Source: Tetragonia tetragonoides (Eukaryota > Streptophyta > Magnoliopsida > Caryophyllales > Aizoaceae). Taken from it: a DNA stretch of 64,000 nucleotides. The notes below the pieces were generated by a model. The model had not been told where the DNA came from and searched no databases. It was given only the letters and a program-made list of their open reading frames with translations. This document shows positions 32,839 through 43,491 of this stretch, one piece after another; position 1 is the stretch's first letter; every line of letters starts with the position of its first letter. Both the position numbers and the translations under genes were made by a program. The stretch is from NCBI GenBank assembly GCA_038025085.1, contig CM076154.1, positions 17,148,001-17,212,000 of the forward strand, given 5' to 3'.

Positions 32839-35800
32839 CAGGAAAATTTCTTGAGTGGGGCCAAAAATAAAAACTTACTCGAAGTATAGTTAACCTCTAT
32901 ATATTGCATTTAACTCCAAAAAAAAAAATTGAACATAAACTATCGAATAAGCATATAACTATTTCTCAAAAACAAGTATGCAAAACTAATATTTTTCCAT
33001 TACATGAGTTGAGATCTCCTAGATTTCATAGAATAAAAATCTTTTATTATTAAGTCTACTGAGAGTGTTTCAGCAATCTCCTTCTCTATGTAGACCGTCA
33101 AATAATGAAAAAGAAAGTCATCCTCCATCCTATTACGAAGACTAGTCTTGACAATCTTCATTGCCGATAAAGCTTGCTCAGTTGTTGTTGTAGAAACAGG
33201 AAGAGTTAAAACAAGTCGAATCAATCTACCAACCAAATGATACACATCTGATTTTCCTGTTTTCTTCAACCCTCGACATAAATCAACAATTGTGCTCAAA
33301 TTCTTCAACTCTGGATGATTACGAACATCAAGACCAAAATGTTCAAGCTGGTATCTCAAATGAATTATTTCCTGATCAGAAAAATCTGCAGGATAATACT
33401 TTTCAGCAATACTGCAAATATTCTCTATGTTGAAATTCTTATAACCATCTATAGGATTCAATGCAGCACTCAGTATAAGAAGTTCTATTGTCTGCTCACT
33501 AAATGGATTATTCAACTCTTGCAGTTGTTGATCTACGGCAACATTAAACACATCTATTTTGTAGTGCTTCTCCACAGTGAAATCATCTTTGTTATGCCGA
33601 GTTCGAATGATGTCAGAATATGGTACAGTCATATCAGGAATTTTAGTAGCATGTTTCTTGCAGAATAAAATTACTTTATCTGAAAGAGGTGCCCAGCCTT
33701 CATCTCTCATCTTTTGCACTAACAACTTTGTCCCTGAAACCAAGTGCATAGCATTCAAAATATCTTGGGATTTCTGTTGGAGAGCTTGGCAAAGTGCATC
33801 TGTAATCCCCATAATTTCCTGCATCAAGTGCAAAATAAATACAAAATCAAATGCCAACAATTTCTTAAGAGCAGATTTACCATTCACCCGTTGAGATCAA
33901 GAAGCTCTACGATCAGTGGCTATTTTCTCAAGAGTTGAGCGAGTTGCGGCAAACATCGTTAACACACTGCATATGGATTTGAAATGAGAACTCCATCTAG
34001 TATCTCCCGGATGTTCCAAAGTTTCAATTTGGTTCAACCCTCTTCCTGTTTCTATCTCTTCAATTTCAATCAAATGCTCCATTTCAGATACATGACTAGC
34101 TTTTAACTGATCACTTCTCTTTGAAGAAGAGCTAACAGTGTTTACAATAAAAACTAGATCCTTGAAAAAATCATGAACTTCAACGGCTTCTCTTGAAGCT
34201 GCAATGAGAGCCAATTGCAATTGATATGCTAGACAATGCACATAATACGCATAGGGACAATCCTTCATAAATAGAGCTTGTAAGCCATTCCATTGTCCTC
34301 GCATATTACTAGCCCCATCATAACCTTGACCTCTGAGATTTTGAATGCTTAACTTGTGATGGGCTAATACAGAAGAAATCTCCTTTTTAAGAGTTAATGA
34401 AATTGTGTCTTTAACATGTACTAGAGCCAAAAAACGCTCTCGTAAAATTCCGTCGTCATCAACAAATCTTATCACTACAGCCATTTGCTCTCTTTTGGAT
34501 ATGTCCCAAGATTCATCCACAAGTATAGAGAATTTTGCATCACCAATTTCTTTACGGGTAACAAATTGCACATTTTGAGCAAAGACATGTAAGATTTCTT
34601 TCTGAATCGCCGGAGAGGTGTACTTAGCATTCCCTGGTGCATTTTCCAATATAACAACGTTTACTTCCTTATTATAAGATGCTAATAGTTTTAACATCTC
34701 AAGAAAGTTTCCCTGATTTTTTGAATTTGCACTCTCATCATGTCCTCTAAATGCACATTTTTTAAATGTGAGCCAACGAACAACATCTATTGAGGTTTTA
34801 AGTCTCAATCGATTTTTCCCTATCTCTTCAGAAGTTTTCTTTTCAACAATATGCTCAATATGGCCTTTTGTGATTTTCAAATTCATCAAACACTGAGCAG
34901 CATAACTATGAGCTGAATTTGCTTGTTTACCCATGTGACATAAAAAAGGACAATCTTTTCCACTATTAACCTTCTTCCACTTTCTGAAACCCTTAATTGT
35001 AAAAACATTTGAACTAGCCTTCCCAATTGGCTTTTTATCAAAAAGGAAGCATGGAAAACAATCGGCTGCATCAGTGGTTGGTGAATACTCTAACCAAGAG
35101 AACGATTTAAACCAATGTGACTGAAACCGGCGAGGATGATCTGCTGGACCAGAAGCGGGGTATGGAGACATAACAAATTGATAAGGCCCAAGTTTTGCGT
35201 ACTCCCTCTTAATTCTATCTTGTTCTTTAGGATTAGAGTAACTACTAATTGGTTTACGTAATCTTGGATCCCGTTCTAGTGAGATGTTATTAACATCTTG
35301 AGATTGAACTCCATGATTATATAAAGGATCTTGATCTGGGACTTGAGTTGAAGTTTCTGGAATTGATCAAGGATTAAATTCATCGGTCTCTGGCTCATTG
35401 ACAATGTTTTCGTTCACAACTTGTTTCGGAAAATATGAATCCATTGTTTTCCTCTTACTCATACTTTAATTGCCTAAAAAAATATGATTAGATATGTTAA
35501 TCACTAATTACGTTTCAATTATGAAAACATAAAATTTATTGCCACATAATTTCTTATAATACTATTAGAGCACAGATTCAATAGTACTTAACAGTTAACA
35601 CAATAACTATAACAATAAATCAAACTTATAAAAATAAAACAATTCAGCACCCAATAAATAAAATTTCTAATTAGTAGAAACAAGTAAAAGTAGTTTAAAT
35701 TTATAAAATATACCTGAAAATCTGACTCTGAAAATCTGAATAATAGTCTCACACAATCTCACCTCGAAATTCGTGAGCAATCGATTTGTGAATTGAATTG

Positions 35801-36209
35801 AAAAAAAAGTTGTTCAATCCGAATTGAACTTGACGGCAACCTTTGCAATTCAAGAGAAGCCTAGGAACTAGAGGAGAGAGAAAAGTAGGACCTAGACCTT
35901 TTCTTTTTTTTTTTGTTAATGTGAAAAAGTGATGGAGAAAAAGTAACTTTTCAATTGTCATAGAACTGTCGTGTATCAGTAGCTAAATATATTGAATGTT
36001 GGCTATGATGTAAGCATGTAATATCACTTTTGGAAAGTCAAAAAGTGATTGAAAAAGTAACAATGGGTGGGATGGGAAGTTACGTAGGATGGGATGGGAT
36101 TGGGTTTTTTTTTTTTTTCCTAAATCACCAAGAAGTCCAAATTGACTGATTTTTTTGGGGGCCATTGGGGAGGCCGGGGCCTACACTGACCCCTCTAATT
36201 CCGCCCCTG
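32839..36209 (-). mobile_element. Tip100-type hAT transposon inserted in Tekay RNase H
   Basis: The right end on the - strand is CAGGGGCGGAATTAGAGGGG, the typical start of Tip100-like plant hATs. The left end begins CAGGAAAATTTC and is a poor match, suggesting a damaged terminal repeat. The target duplication is 8 bp with one mismatch: TGCGGAAC (32831-32838) and TGAGGAAC (36210-36217). Removing the element joins the RNase H segments RHYLYGS and VKMFTDH in frame. It is about 3.4 kb and carries a nearly full transposase gene. Confidence 0.9.
33000..35462 (-). pseudogene. hAT transposase, TTF-zinc-finger type, with two in-frame stops
   Basis: The ATG at 35462 (MSKRKTMDSYF) opens a frame of about 820 codons. 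The N-terminal leader has DPRLRKPISSYS. The TTF-type zinc-finger region (about 35171-34950: HWFKSFSWLEYS, DCFPCFLFD) precedes the DDE-type core with the DUF4371-like segment ILVDESWDIS. The HAT dimerisation domain lies at the C-terminus (about 33000-33300: TTTEQALSAMKIVKTSLRNRM). Only two defects are visible, both TGA in frame: one in the leader (near 35369) and one at 33897. No frameshift is seen, so inactivation is recent. Confidence 0.88.
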
Positions 36210-36217
36210 TGAGGAAC

Positions 36218-37450
36218 CATACAGGTAGTGTCGCCAAATCTTCAATGCAAATACTACAACAGCAAGTTCGAGATCGTGCGTAGGATAGTTATCTTCATGC
36301 TTCTTCAGTTGTCGTGAGGCGTAAGCCACGACCTTTCCATGTTGCATCAAAATACATCCTAAGCCATGCTTAGACGCGTCACTGTAGACCTCATATCCTT
36401 CCTGACGGCAATGTCAAGATAGGTGCACTCGTAAGACGTTTCTTCAACTCGTGGAAAGCAGTCTCACACTTGTCGGACCATACAAACATTGTCGTTCTCT
36501 TCATCAAGTTTGTGATTGGCTGCGCAATCTTTGAAAAACCTTCTACAAATCGTCTATAGTAACCAGCAAGTCAAAGAAAACTCCGAACTTCTGTCACGGT
36601 CGTTGGTCTTGGCCAATCTGTAACAGCTCAAATCTACTCTGGATCTACGGCTACTCCATCTTTAGACACCACGTGTCCTAAGAAAGATACCGTGTCTAAC
36701 CAAAACTCACAATTAGACAACTTGGCGTAAAGTTGATGTTTTTCGCAAAATCTCCAAGACGGTACGTAGGTGTTGCTCATGTTCCTCGGCGTTCTTCGAG
36801 TAAACCAGAATATCATCGATAAAGACTACAACAAACTGGTCTAGGTAAGGCTGGAACGTACTGTTCATCAAGTCCATAAACTTCGCAGGTGCATTCGTCA
36901 ACTCAAAAGGCATCACAGTGAACTCGTAGTGCCCATACCTCGTCCTAAATGCTGTTTTTGCAATATCGGGCTCAGAAATCCTCAATTGATGGTATCCTGA
37001 TCGTAGGTCTATCTTTGAGAAAATAGACGCACCACGCAGTTGGTCAAACAGATCGTCAATTCTGGGAAGTGGGTATCTATTCTTGATTGTGATCTTGTTC
37101 AACTCGCGGTAGTCGATGCACAGTCTCATACTACCATCCTTCTTACGTACAAACAAAATAGGAGCACCCCAAGGCGATACACTCGGATGTATATATCCCT
37201 TTTATAGCAAGTCCTTAAGTTGCGTTTTCAGTTACTTCATCTCAGCAGGTGCCATACGATAAGGTGCTTTCGAAATTGGTGCAGAACCTGGAGCAAGCTC
37301 AATCGTAAAGTCGATAATGCGCTGTGGAGGCATTCCGGGGATCACTTCGGGAAACACATCAGCGTACTCGAAAACTACAGGAATAGGTTGCAGAGCTTCC
37401 GTCTCGCGGTTCGTATCCACCACATGACAAAGGTAAATCTCTTCACCTTT
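36218..37450 (-). pseudogene. Tekay reverse transcriptase and start of RNase H
   Basis: The - strand begins with the protease-RT linker (VVFEYADVFPEVIPGMPP), then [28 protein letters not shown], and the intact catalytic box [13 protein letters not shown] near 36820. Stops occur near 37200-37250 and the frame is lost at 36713 and 36634. RNase H is degraded over 36218-36600 but readable (for example [16 protein letters not shown]). It is cut by the hAT element. Confidence 0.88.
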
Positions 37451-38153
37451 AGTCACGCACTCTCGACTACGATGGATTGCCTTCGTCGCACTTGTTCTTT
37501 CCCAAATGCGTGTCACGACGTCCAACAATCCTCTCCTGATTCAGGACCTTGTTATAAGATTCCTGAAAAGTGATAGATTGTCCAGCGACAAAACATTGAA
37601 TATCCCATTTCAGTCCATCCTCGAACATTTCGATTCGCTCGGCTTCAGTTGTCAGCAGATTAGGAGCAAAGATAGCAAGCTCGTTGAACTTGGCAGCATA
37701 CTCGGCCATAGACAGCTTGTCTTGGCTTAACCCTTCAAACTCACGCTGCTTCAGGTGTCGTAGTGCACTAGGATAAAATCTAACACGAATGGCTACCTTA
37801 AAACGATCCCAATTAAAGTTCGGTGTTGCAAGTAAATCAGTTGGCACATCGTTCCACCACTTGTTGGCCTCGCCTTTCAGATAGTACGTCGCAGAGCTAA
37901 TCTTCATGTCGTTAGGCCGACTCGTAGCCAGGAACAAGTTCTCGAACTCAATGATCCATGTTTCCAGCTTAGTTGGATCAGCACCACCTTCGAACGTAGG
38001 AGGTTTAAGAGCGTCAAAATCTCGGAAACTACGAGCTGCAGAGGCTTGTGCGGTTTCCATCTCTTCTTGGCGTGCCATTTGTCTTGCCATGATCTCGACC
38101 ACATCGGTCAGACCATCCTCGAGTCTAGCGATTCTATCGACGTTGGTTGTCAT
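37451..38153 (-). pseudogene. Tekay gag, C-terminus deleted
   Basis: From ATG 38153 (MTTNVDRIARLEDGL) through the conserved capsid motifs PPTFEGGADPTKLETWI, AANKWW-like KGEANKWWND, and FNWDRFKVAIRVRFYP to the end near 37467. The zinc knuckle and nearly all of the protease are missing: gag runs within a few tens of bases into the protease-RT linker, so an internal deletion joins them near 37450-37500. Confidence 0.88.
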
Positions 38154-38840
38154 TTCGCGAATATGAGAATATAAAAGTAATGGTATGAACACCATTCACA
38201 CAATTTGCACATCTCGACCCATTAAGGTCTAATTGAGAGGAATAGGTTGTAATTGAAACCTTTCTCTTGACATTTAGCATATAGCATATAAGTTTCGAAG
38301 TTCGACCTTACATTGTAGGTCTAAGCAACATACTTGCTTTATTGTTCTCAGTTCTCATGCACAATAGTTCGATAGGTATGTAATACACTTTAGACATGTA
38401 GGTTTCACATGAATAGACAAAGATGTTCATAATGCACATAAAGAGGCTCCATACTATTTTAGTAGGGCAATAGAGAATCACACTTAATCATATCGACATG
38501 CTTTAGCTCTTGGCTCACAAGAGAGTTGATAATCTCAACAAAAATTTTGCCATAAATTCGACATGGATTTCCCATCATGTCACAACGATAAGAGATAACA
38601 TTCACGCTTTTAGTCAATCATGCAAATATGTGACACAACAATGATGTAAACAAATCATAACGACTTTCATATAATCAAATGAAATAGTTTTGCAATAAGA
38701 TGGATTGCAAAGTAGATAAGAGTCATAAATATTTGTTGCTTAGGCAACTACACACCATCATCAAACTTGACCACGTAGGGCCATCATAAAAGTGGAATAA
38801 TGTTTCTAATCAAAACAACTAACTCTAGTCAGTAAAATAT
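38154..38840. other. Spacer between leader ORF and gag
   Basis: AT-rich, non-coding on both strands as far as I can see. It separates the extra ORF from gag by nearly 700 bp, so gag would need internal initiation, splicing or a separate transcript if both are translated. Confidence 0.6.
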
Positions 38841-39833
38841 CTAAACAGCAACTGGGTTTTGCTTCAATCTGGGAGGCGTATCATCATCATCATCCCTCCT
38901 TGGTTTCACTTCTCTACAAGGCGTGTAAGGATGTTCATCACCTTTGAACTTCTGAGGCATGAAGCGCCTTCTAAAGTTGTCCATAAGCTTGCGCTTCTTG
39001 GACCAGCAACTCTCACATATGTCCTTCGGAGCAGGCACTAGGACGTGATTAACCTTCCATTCGAACTCAGACAAGCATAACTCAATGCCAACACCCTGAA
39101 AAGTAAGCGCCCAACGATTGCCTTTGCCATACTTCCCATCGTTGATGTAGCCACTCCTCAGTACCACGTCATCATACTTCTCCTTGAAACCTCTCCAAGG
39201 ATACAGGTTGGGTAAGCCATCTAGTAAGAGTTCTACCCAGAAACCGTGGTGTATCCTCGTACGGTTCTCATACTCGTAACGCTTGATCGTAGTGAATGCG
39301 CGATCGATGTAGGCACCGATATCATTTAGCTCGGCATCAGTGGCAAAGAAAGGCTCCACAGGAGGAGACACATCAGCAGTAGGCGATGGAGGTGCAGAGT
39401 TGTTGCCGCTTGCATCAACAATATCCTCTAAGTCTGGCATGCTAGGTGAATCAGGGACACCAGCTCGATACTCGAAACGCATCTCTAAATCGACAGAATT
39501 AGGCTCAATGCTTGGCTCATCAGCAGGAGCATCTTCAGCTTGAGGTTCGGACTCAGTAGGTTGCTCTTCAGAATCAGGATCCTCGTTAGCATCCAAGTCG
39601 TGATTAGGCTCTATTGGAACGTCATCGTCACGAGCATCAGGCGCGGGTTGGTCCACCTCGTGCGCGTCATTGCCTTGCGCCACAAGGGCAGCCGCAGCCT
39701 CATCACGCTCGTCGTGCGTAGGCTCACTATCAGAAATGTCTACATACTCCACCTCGTTCTCGAGTGCAACAATCACCGCTTGTGGTTTTCTACCTCTAGT
39801 CGACTTCATCGCGGTCAAACGAGTAATTGCCAT
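38841..39833 (-). CDS. Extra 330-codon ORF between primer-binding site and gag
   Basis: An uninterrupted ORF on the - strand from ATG 39833 (MAITRLTAMKSTRGRK). Residues 1-20 are basic. Residues about 28-170 are strongly acidic and proline-rich (DARDDDVPIEPNHD, SEEQPTESEPQAED) and probably disordered. Residues about 200-290 look folded (WVELLLDGLPNLYPWRGF, GKGNRWALTFQGVGIE) and include a CESC pair. The tail is basic and acidic (REVKPRRDDDDD). I do not recognise the family. Tekay elements normally have gag first, so this is an additional or captured gene. It stays open although gag and pol of the same copy are broken. Confidence 0.65.
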   Translation of the reverse strand: MAITRLTAMKSTRGRKPQAVIVALENEVEYVDISDSEPTHDERDEAAAALVAQGNDAHEVDQPAPDARDDDVPIEPNHDLDANEDPDSEEQPTESEPQAEDAPADEPSIEPNSVDLEMRFEYRAGVPDSPSMPDLEDIVDASGNNSAPPSPTADVSPPVEPFFATDAELNDIGAYIDRAFTTIKRYEYENRTRIHHGFWVELLLDGLPNLYPWRGFKEKYDDVVLRSGYINDGKYGKGNRWALTFQGVGIELCLSEFEWKVNHVLVPAPKDICESCWSKKRKLMDNFRRRFMPQKFKGDEHPYTPCREVKPRRDDDDDTPPRLKQNPVAV

Positions 39834-40008
39834 CTACAAAAGGGCAATCAAACAATAAGAACATTTAAATCACAATTAAGGTGATTTCAAGTAATTCCTA
39901 TCTTTTAGGACTACTACGCTCAACGGCTTTAATTATATTTTATTTTCCCCAAAGTGAAATTAATCTTTTTTAATTCATTTATTAAACCTATGCAACCTTT
40001 TAAACCTC

Positions 40009-40022
40009 GGGTTCTGATACCA
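40009..40022 (-). promoter_or_regulatory. Primer-binding site of the Tekay element
   Basis: On the - strand TGGTATCAGAACCC starts two bases inside the LTR end TGTTACA. It matches the complement of the 3' end of plant initiator tRNA-Met (TGGTATCAGAGC type), the usual primer for chromoviruses. Confidence 0.85.
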
Positions 40023-40024
40023 CT

Positions 40025-42198
40025 TGTAACACCCCCGAATTCGCAACGGCTTCCAGGGAACTATCGACGTCACTATACACGACTCGACACCACCGAACCG
40101 TCACGGACCCAAGGGTAGTTACTGCAACATTTATCGCTAAGGAGTAAATGCTAAGCAGAAAAGGAAAACTAGGTATCAAAGGAAGCATTTAAACAAATTA
40201 AACATAAATATCAGAGTTGTCTATCCAACGGCTTTAAGTCCATTATAGCTTTATTACAACTTTGTCTTCAAGGGCACAAACCAAAATCCCAAAGAATCCA
40301 AAGTAACCAATAATCAATAGTTCCATAGAAATATCCTACATTCAACCTTCAAATCAATCCGTCCTCACTCAGCTACACATGCACTTTGGTTTCCGTGACG
40401 GAAACAAGGTACAGAAGAAAAAGAGAAGAAACAAAAGAAAACAAAAATCAGATAAATTGAATAAACGTCGTCCATACCCAATAAAAACACTTTTGCAAAC
40501 CTTACATGAGTTTTAGAAGAATCATTGAAATTCATTTGCATGCACAAGTAGTCATACAATCAAGCACACGCATACTCAATATTCAATTACATGCAATTCT
40601 TGCTTTAGTGATCATCCGAACACAAATAGATAAACCATCTTGATTAGAGTAATAAGAGAGCGAATAGAACAACGATTACCCATACTGTTCATAGATAGAT
40701 ATAGACATGCCATGGACTTACTTTAGTGTATCCTCACACTACCTCTAACATAATAATCGATATGTAGAGAAATAAACAATGGGGAATGATCCGTCCCGAA
40801 CACACTACGAGGTGTCCATAAAAGTAACTTGGGAATCACGCATCCCTAGACTACATCAATTAGATAAGTCTCGATAGCTCGACTACTCCTAGGGATCCAT
40901 TAGGAGTCTTATTCTCATTTAATTCAATTCACATACTTGCATTGATTGACCTAGTGGTACAACGAGACCACGACATACTACTTCATTTCATGCTCATGAT
41001 AATGAATAATAATAACGATAATGACATAAAGGCATATTAACAATAGTCATGCTTCACATATGTCTAACGAAATTTCGGCAGCACTTCGGCAGTAAATCAT
41101 GATATCCAAAAATTACACTTTCACAAATAACATCCAACAAATATAATATGTGCTCATTAGCACTCAATAATAACCCATTCCAAATAGCACATATTATTAT
41201 GTCATAATAATAATAGAAATTCAACATCGTCATACATGCTCAATAATTAGCATATGAACTAATTAATTAACGAAGTTCCATAATCTCATCATACTCATTA
41301 TAAATCATATTTACAGTGAAGAATATAATTCTAATTCTCATAATTAACGACGATATAATTTAATCATGCTTCGCATATTAAATTCACAAATAATTATCAA
41401 TTACCACATGACACATCAAAATCGTTTTGATGGGGCTTTGGAAAGAGGTAGGCACAATCTCTTACCTAACAAACGCTCACTAAGTAGTAGGTAGCTCCGC
41501 TAATCGCAACCCGATCACGCTTGTCCGCTTGGTCCTAATTAAAAATAATTACCGAGACATAATTAGTAAATACGAAAAATCCAGAAAGTACTGTAACTGT
41601 AAAATATTATTTTTATTAAATTTCTGAATTTATTCCAACCAATCTAGACTTTTGAAAATCCGGATTCGGACTCCGAACGAGTGCAGAAAAATAAAAACAA
41701 TTATTAAAAATACTGAAAATACGAAATTAATTAAAACGAAAATATTAAACGAAACCCTAATCGGTTTTTCGAGTCTAGGCCGTAATACACCAAGCATGGG
41801 AACCCACGACCTAGCCCATCACCAAGACCACCACCCACCGACCACGGTGGTCCGCGGTGGCTCGCCGGACCACCGGCGACGGAGGAGAGAGAGAGTGGGA
41901 GAGATCGCGCGAGAGAGAGAGAGTTCGCGAGGGAGAGAGAGCGACTGAGAGGGGCAGGAGCCACGGGCAAGGTCCCGTCGCGTCGGCCACTTGCCGGCGA
42001 CCACCCAGGCGCGGCCTGGTGGCGCGACAGCCACGACCCGACGAAAACAGGGGAGGGGGAAAAACAGAGCATGGGGGAGAGAGAAAGGAAAAGAGAGAGA
42101 AAGAGAGAGGGAAGAGGAAAGGCGGCTCACCGGCGGCTCTCCGGCGGCGAGCGGCGGCAGCAAGGGAGGAGAGAGAGGGAGAGAGTGTGCGTGAGGTC

Positions 42199-42286
<88 letters not shown>

Positions 42287-42702
42287 TGGGAGGAGAGAGA
42301 AAAGAGAGAGAGTGCCGCGAGGGAGGAGAGAGAGAATGGGGTTTTTGCTCAGTTCTGTAAACTGATCAACTGACCCATCTCTTAGCTTATATAGGTGCTT
42401 AGTCAAGGAAAGTCAAACCCTACTAGAATTAGGATATTTTCTGATTTAATAATTAATTAAAACACCATTAAAACTAATTAAAACAGTATGAACAAGTCTC
42501 ATTCATATACAAATTCATTTTAATTAAATCCCTCAATTTGTTAATTATAAATCTCGAAATTCCAATAATAATAATTAATATTATTATGGCTTAATTTGAG
42601 TAAATCGAATCGTTAAATAAATATACGATTTAAATATTCGAAACTATTTATAAATGAATTATAAATCAATATTATAATTATAGAAAATATTGGGGTATCA
42701 CA
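40025..42702 (-). repeat. Right (5') LTR of the Tekay element, 2678 bp
   Basis: Bounded by TGTAACACCCC at 40025 and GGGGTATCACA at 42702 on +. It has the same TATA box (TATATAAG on -, at 42386-42393) and GA tract as the left LTR. Differences from the left LTR are scattered substitutions, small indels and GA-length changes. Confidence 0.92.
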
Positions 42703-43491
42703 TAATTGCACAATGTCTGTAACTCGTGTGGTTTATTTGGTGGATGAATTGACATTCCTATTGATTACTCTGAATCCATATCGAGACCTTTGAAATGAGA
42801 CGACAATACTTTTTCTTCCTATTTTTTTGTTTGAGGATATGAGATGACTTTACTTTCTAGGTTCTTGAAAATTTTCTTCTTTATTTTATTAGATCAGATA
42901 AATAAATAATGTAAAAGTAGTCACATAATTACTTATTTTCGATTGCTTTTCCTTCCAACGAAAAAGAACAATATGAACAAAAAGAATTCTCTTATGAGAT
43001 GACCTTATGCATGAAGTATCAGAAGGTATCAATTTTCATATATGGTAGCATCACTTTTTTTTTTCTCTCTCGTAGGTATTATGTCTCATAGATGAGTCGA
43101 CGTTATATGAGTTTTTGTAAGAAAATGAGATGGACAAAAATGCAAAATTACACCATTTTTAGTTTTTGACCAACTTTTAAGATAGGAAACTCTAAAGTCT
43201 AACTTCAGAGGTGTTGCATCACTGATAAACAAGTTACAAATTGTATATCAGATTATGAGTTCAAACCTGATAAGAAGCACATACACAAATTAATTCATAA
43301 AATACCCGATATATTAAGAGGTGCCTTTAGCTACACCCAAAGCAAAAGCCAAACCAAAAAAAAAAAAAAAGTCAAACCCCACTATGAAACTCTAAATTTA
43401 GGAGAGGTGAATTTAGTCTTAAACCCCATTGAGAAAGCCCAACCCCGAAGAGCAAAGAGAGAAGCCAAAGACTACTTGTCCTTGCAAAACG
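42703..43491. other. Flank and 5' region of the pseudouridine synthase gene
   Basis: AT-rich unique-looking sequence running from the retroelement edge to the start codon at 43492. Some of it must be promoter and 5' UTR; no clear TATA box was found. Confidence 0.5.

Larger units (their letters stand above)
28171..42702 (-). mobile_element. Tekay-type chromovirus (Ty3) with both LTRs
   Basis: The - strand order is LTR (42702-40025), tRNA-Met-type primer-binding site, extra ORF, gag, protease remnant/RT, RNase H (split by a hAT element), integrase with chromodomain, LTR (30821-28171). Both LTRs start TGTGATACCCCAATA and end TGTTACA on this strand and are near-identical over most of their length. 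The chromodomain after integrase and the LTR and primer-site sequences fit Tekay/Del chromoviruses. Gag and pol carry frameshifts and a deletion. The 5-bp target duplication cannot be checked because the left side is the tandem fragment. Confidence 0.88.
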
